The translations under genes were made by a program, and so were the position numbers. A stretch of 5,410 nt of DNA, taken from assembly GCA_937871145.1 (NCBI GenBank), contig CALMXN010000223.1, positions 1-5,410 of the forward strand. The letters run 5' to 3'. Shown piece after piece: positions 5,150 to 5,410 of the stretch. Under the pieces are notes generated by a model. That model saw only the letters and a list, made by a program, of their open reading frames with translations, ran no database searches and had not been told where the DNA came from. This DNA is from an uncultured Clostridia bacterium (GTDB lineage: Bacteria; Bacillota; Clostridia; Oscillospirales; Ruminococcaceae). The number at the start of each line of letters is the position of its first letter. Within the stretch, counting starts at the first letter, position 1.

Positions 5150-5179
5150 GAAGGGACGCAGGGGCGACCGCAAAGTCAC
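5150..5179 (+). repeat. Possible decayed copy of a GC-rich dispersed palindromic repeat
   Basis: A short GC-rich patch, GAAGGGACGCAGGGGCGACC (5150-5169) followed by GCAAAGTC, interrupts very AT-rich DNA just after the Fe-S gene. It resembles the left half of the intergenic GTAGGGGCGACC...GGTCGCCC-type hairpin repeats seen in many gut clostridia. Only GAC-N6-GTC of the hairpin remains here, so this copy is truncated or degenerate. The assignment is from memory of the repeat class. Confidence 0.4.
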
Positions 5180-5341
5180 AAAAATTCTACAATTACACGA
5201 AATTATGTCAAATCCTCACACACGCAAATTGCTTATACTTTTGCAATCATAATCTGACATATGTACTTCAACAATATTTTTATATGACGATCGCATAATT
5301 AACTAATATTATTTTGCTTACTGACTTTATTTTATTTATAC

Positions 5342-5378
5342 TTGACTTAGTACTCAGACATTTTATTAATTTTAATAA
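5342..5378 (+). promoter_or_regulatory. Possible promoter and palindrome for a gene beyond the right edge
   Basis: TTGACT (5342-5347) is followed after 16 bp by TATTAA (5364-5369), a moderate promoter match. The -10 lies in a perfect inverted repeat TTATTAA-tt-TTAATAA (5363-5378). Because the arms are pure A/T in an AT-rich region, chance is a real possibility. No start codon with a usable frame follows inside the window. Confidence 0.3.
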
Positions 5379-5410
5379 GAGATAATGTTTAAATTTTAGC
5401 TAGGGCTTTG

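Larger units (their letters stand above)
5133..5410. other. AT-rich intergenic stretch without a supported gene
   Basis: Neither strand shows an open frame with a plausible ribosome binding site or recognisable protein motif. There is no convincing terminator after the Fe-S gene, so read-through into a downstream gene is possible. The stretch contains the GC-rich remnant at 5150-5179 and a possible promoter with palindrome at 5342-5378; between them nothing can be identified. Confidence 0.6.

Noticed and set aside
5228..5247. ATTGC / GCAAT inverted repeat after the Fe-S gene, considered as a terminator or operator
   Set aside because: Five-bp arms separated by ten bases in AT-rich DNA, without a T tract, are within what chance would give.

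Overview
The window is AT-rich, tightly packed bacterial DNA with strong AAGGAGG-type ribosome binding sites. The protein families point to a low-GC anaerobic Firmicute, most likely a gut or rumen clostridium close to Ruminococcus. That assignment is inferred from family resemblance and composition, not from a marker gene. No rRNA, tRNA, CRISPR array or insertion sequence was seen.

Layout from left to right: (1) On the minus strand, the 5' part of a FetB-type metal-export permease runs off the left edge. It is coupled by TAATG to a complete FetA-type ABC ATPase. (2) After a 260-bp divergent control region comes a plus-strand pair, a PadR-family repressor and a DUF1048 protein, ending in a clear intrinsic terminator. 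(3) A second plus-strand operon starts from a TTGACA-17-TAATAT promoter that carries a perfect inverted repeat over the -35. It encodes a soluble DUF2156 (MprF C-terminal-like) acyl/aminoacyl-transferase-fold protein and a GNAT acetyltransferase. (4) A minus-strand Crp/Fnr-family regulator overlaps the GNAT gene tail to tail by 15 bp and is divergent from a plus-strand iron-sulfur protein. A perfect 7-2-7 palindrome (TGTTGCATTTGCAACA) lies between them. (5) The last 278 bp hold no convincing gene. They contain a small GC-rich remnant that looks like a decayed dispersed repeat, and near the right edge a possible promoter with a palindrome that would serve a gene outside the window.

Working together: FetAB probably exports iron or a related metal. 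PadR/DUF1048 is probably a self-regulating unit, and it may also touch the fetA promoter through a shared TAGTAGTA sequence. The Crp/Fnr regulator and the Fe-S protein resemble the pair that in many clostridia accompanies hydroxylamine reductase (hcp) in nitrosative or redox stress responses; hcp itself is not in this window. Five starts were moved downstream of the longest open frame because the ribosome binding site clearly favours an internal start (fetA, padR including a TTG start, the DUF2156 gene, the GNAT gene and the Crp/Fnr gene). I see no clearly new system here. The best leads are the divergent Crp/Fnr palindrome, the iron-sulfur protein with its extra cysteines, and the palindrome-controlled DUF2156-GNAT pair.
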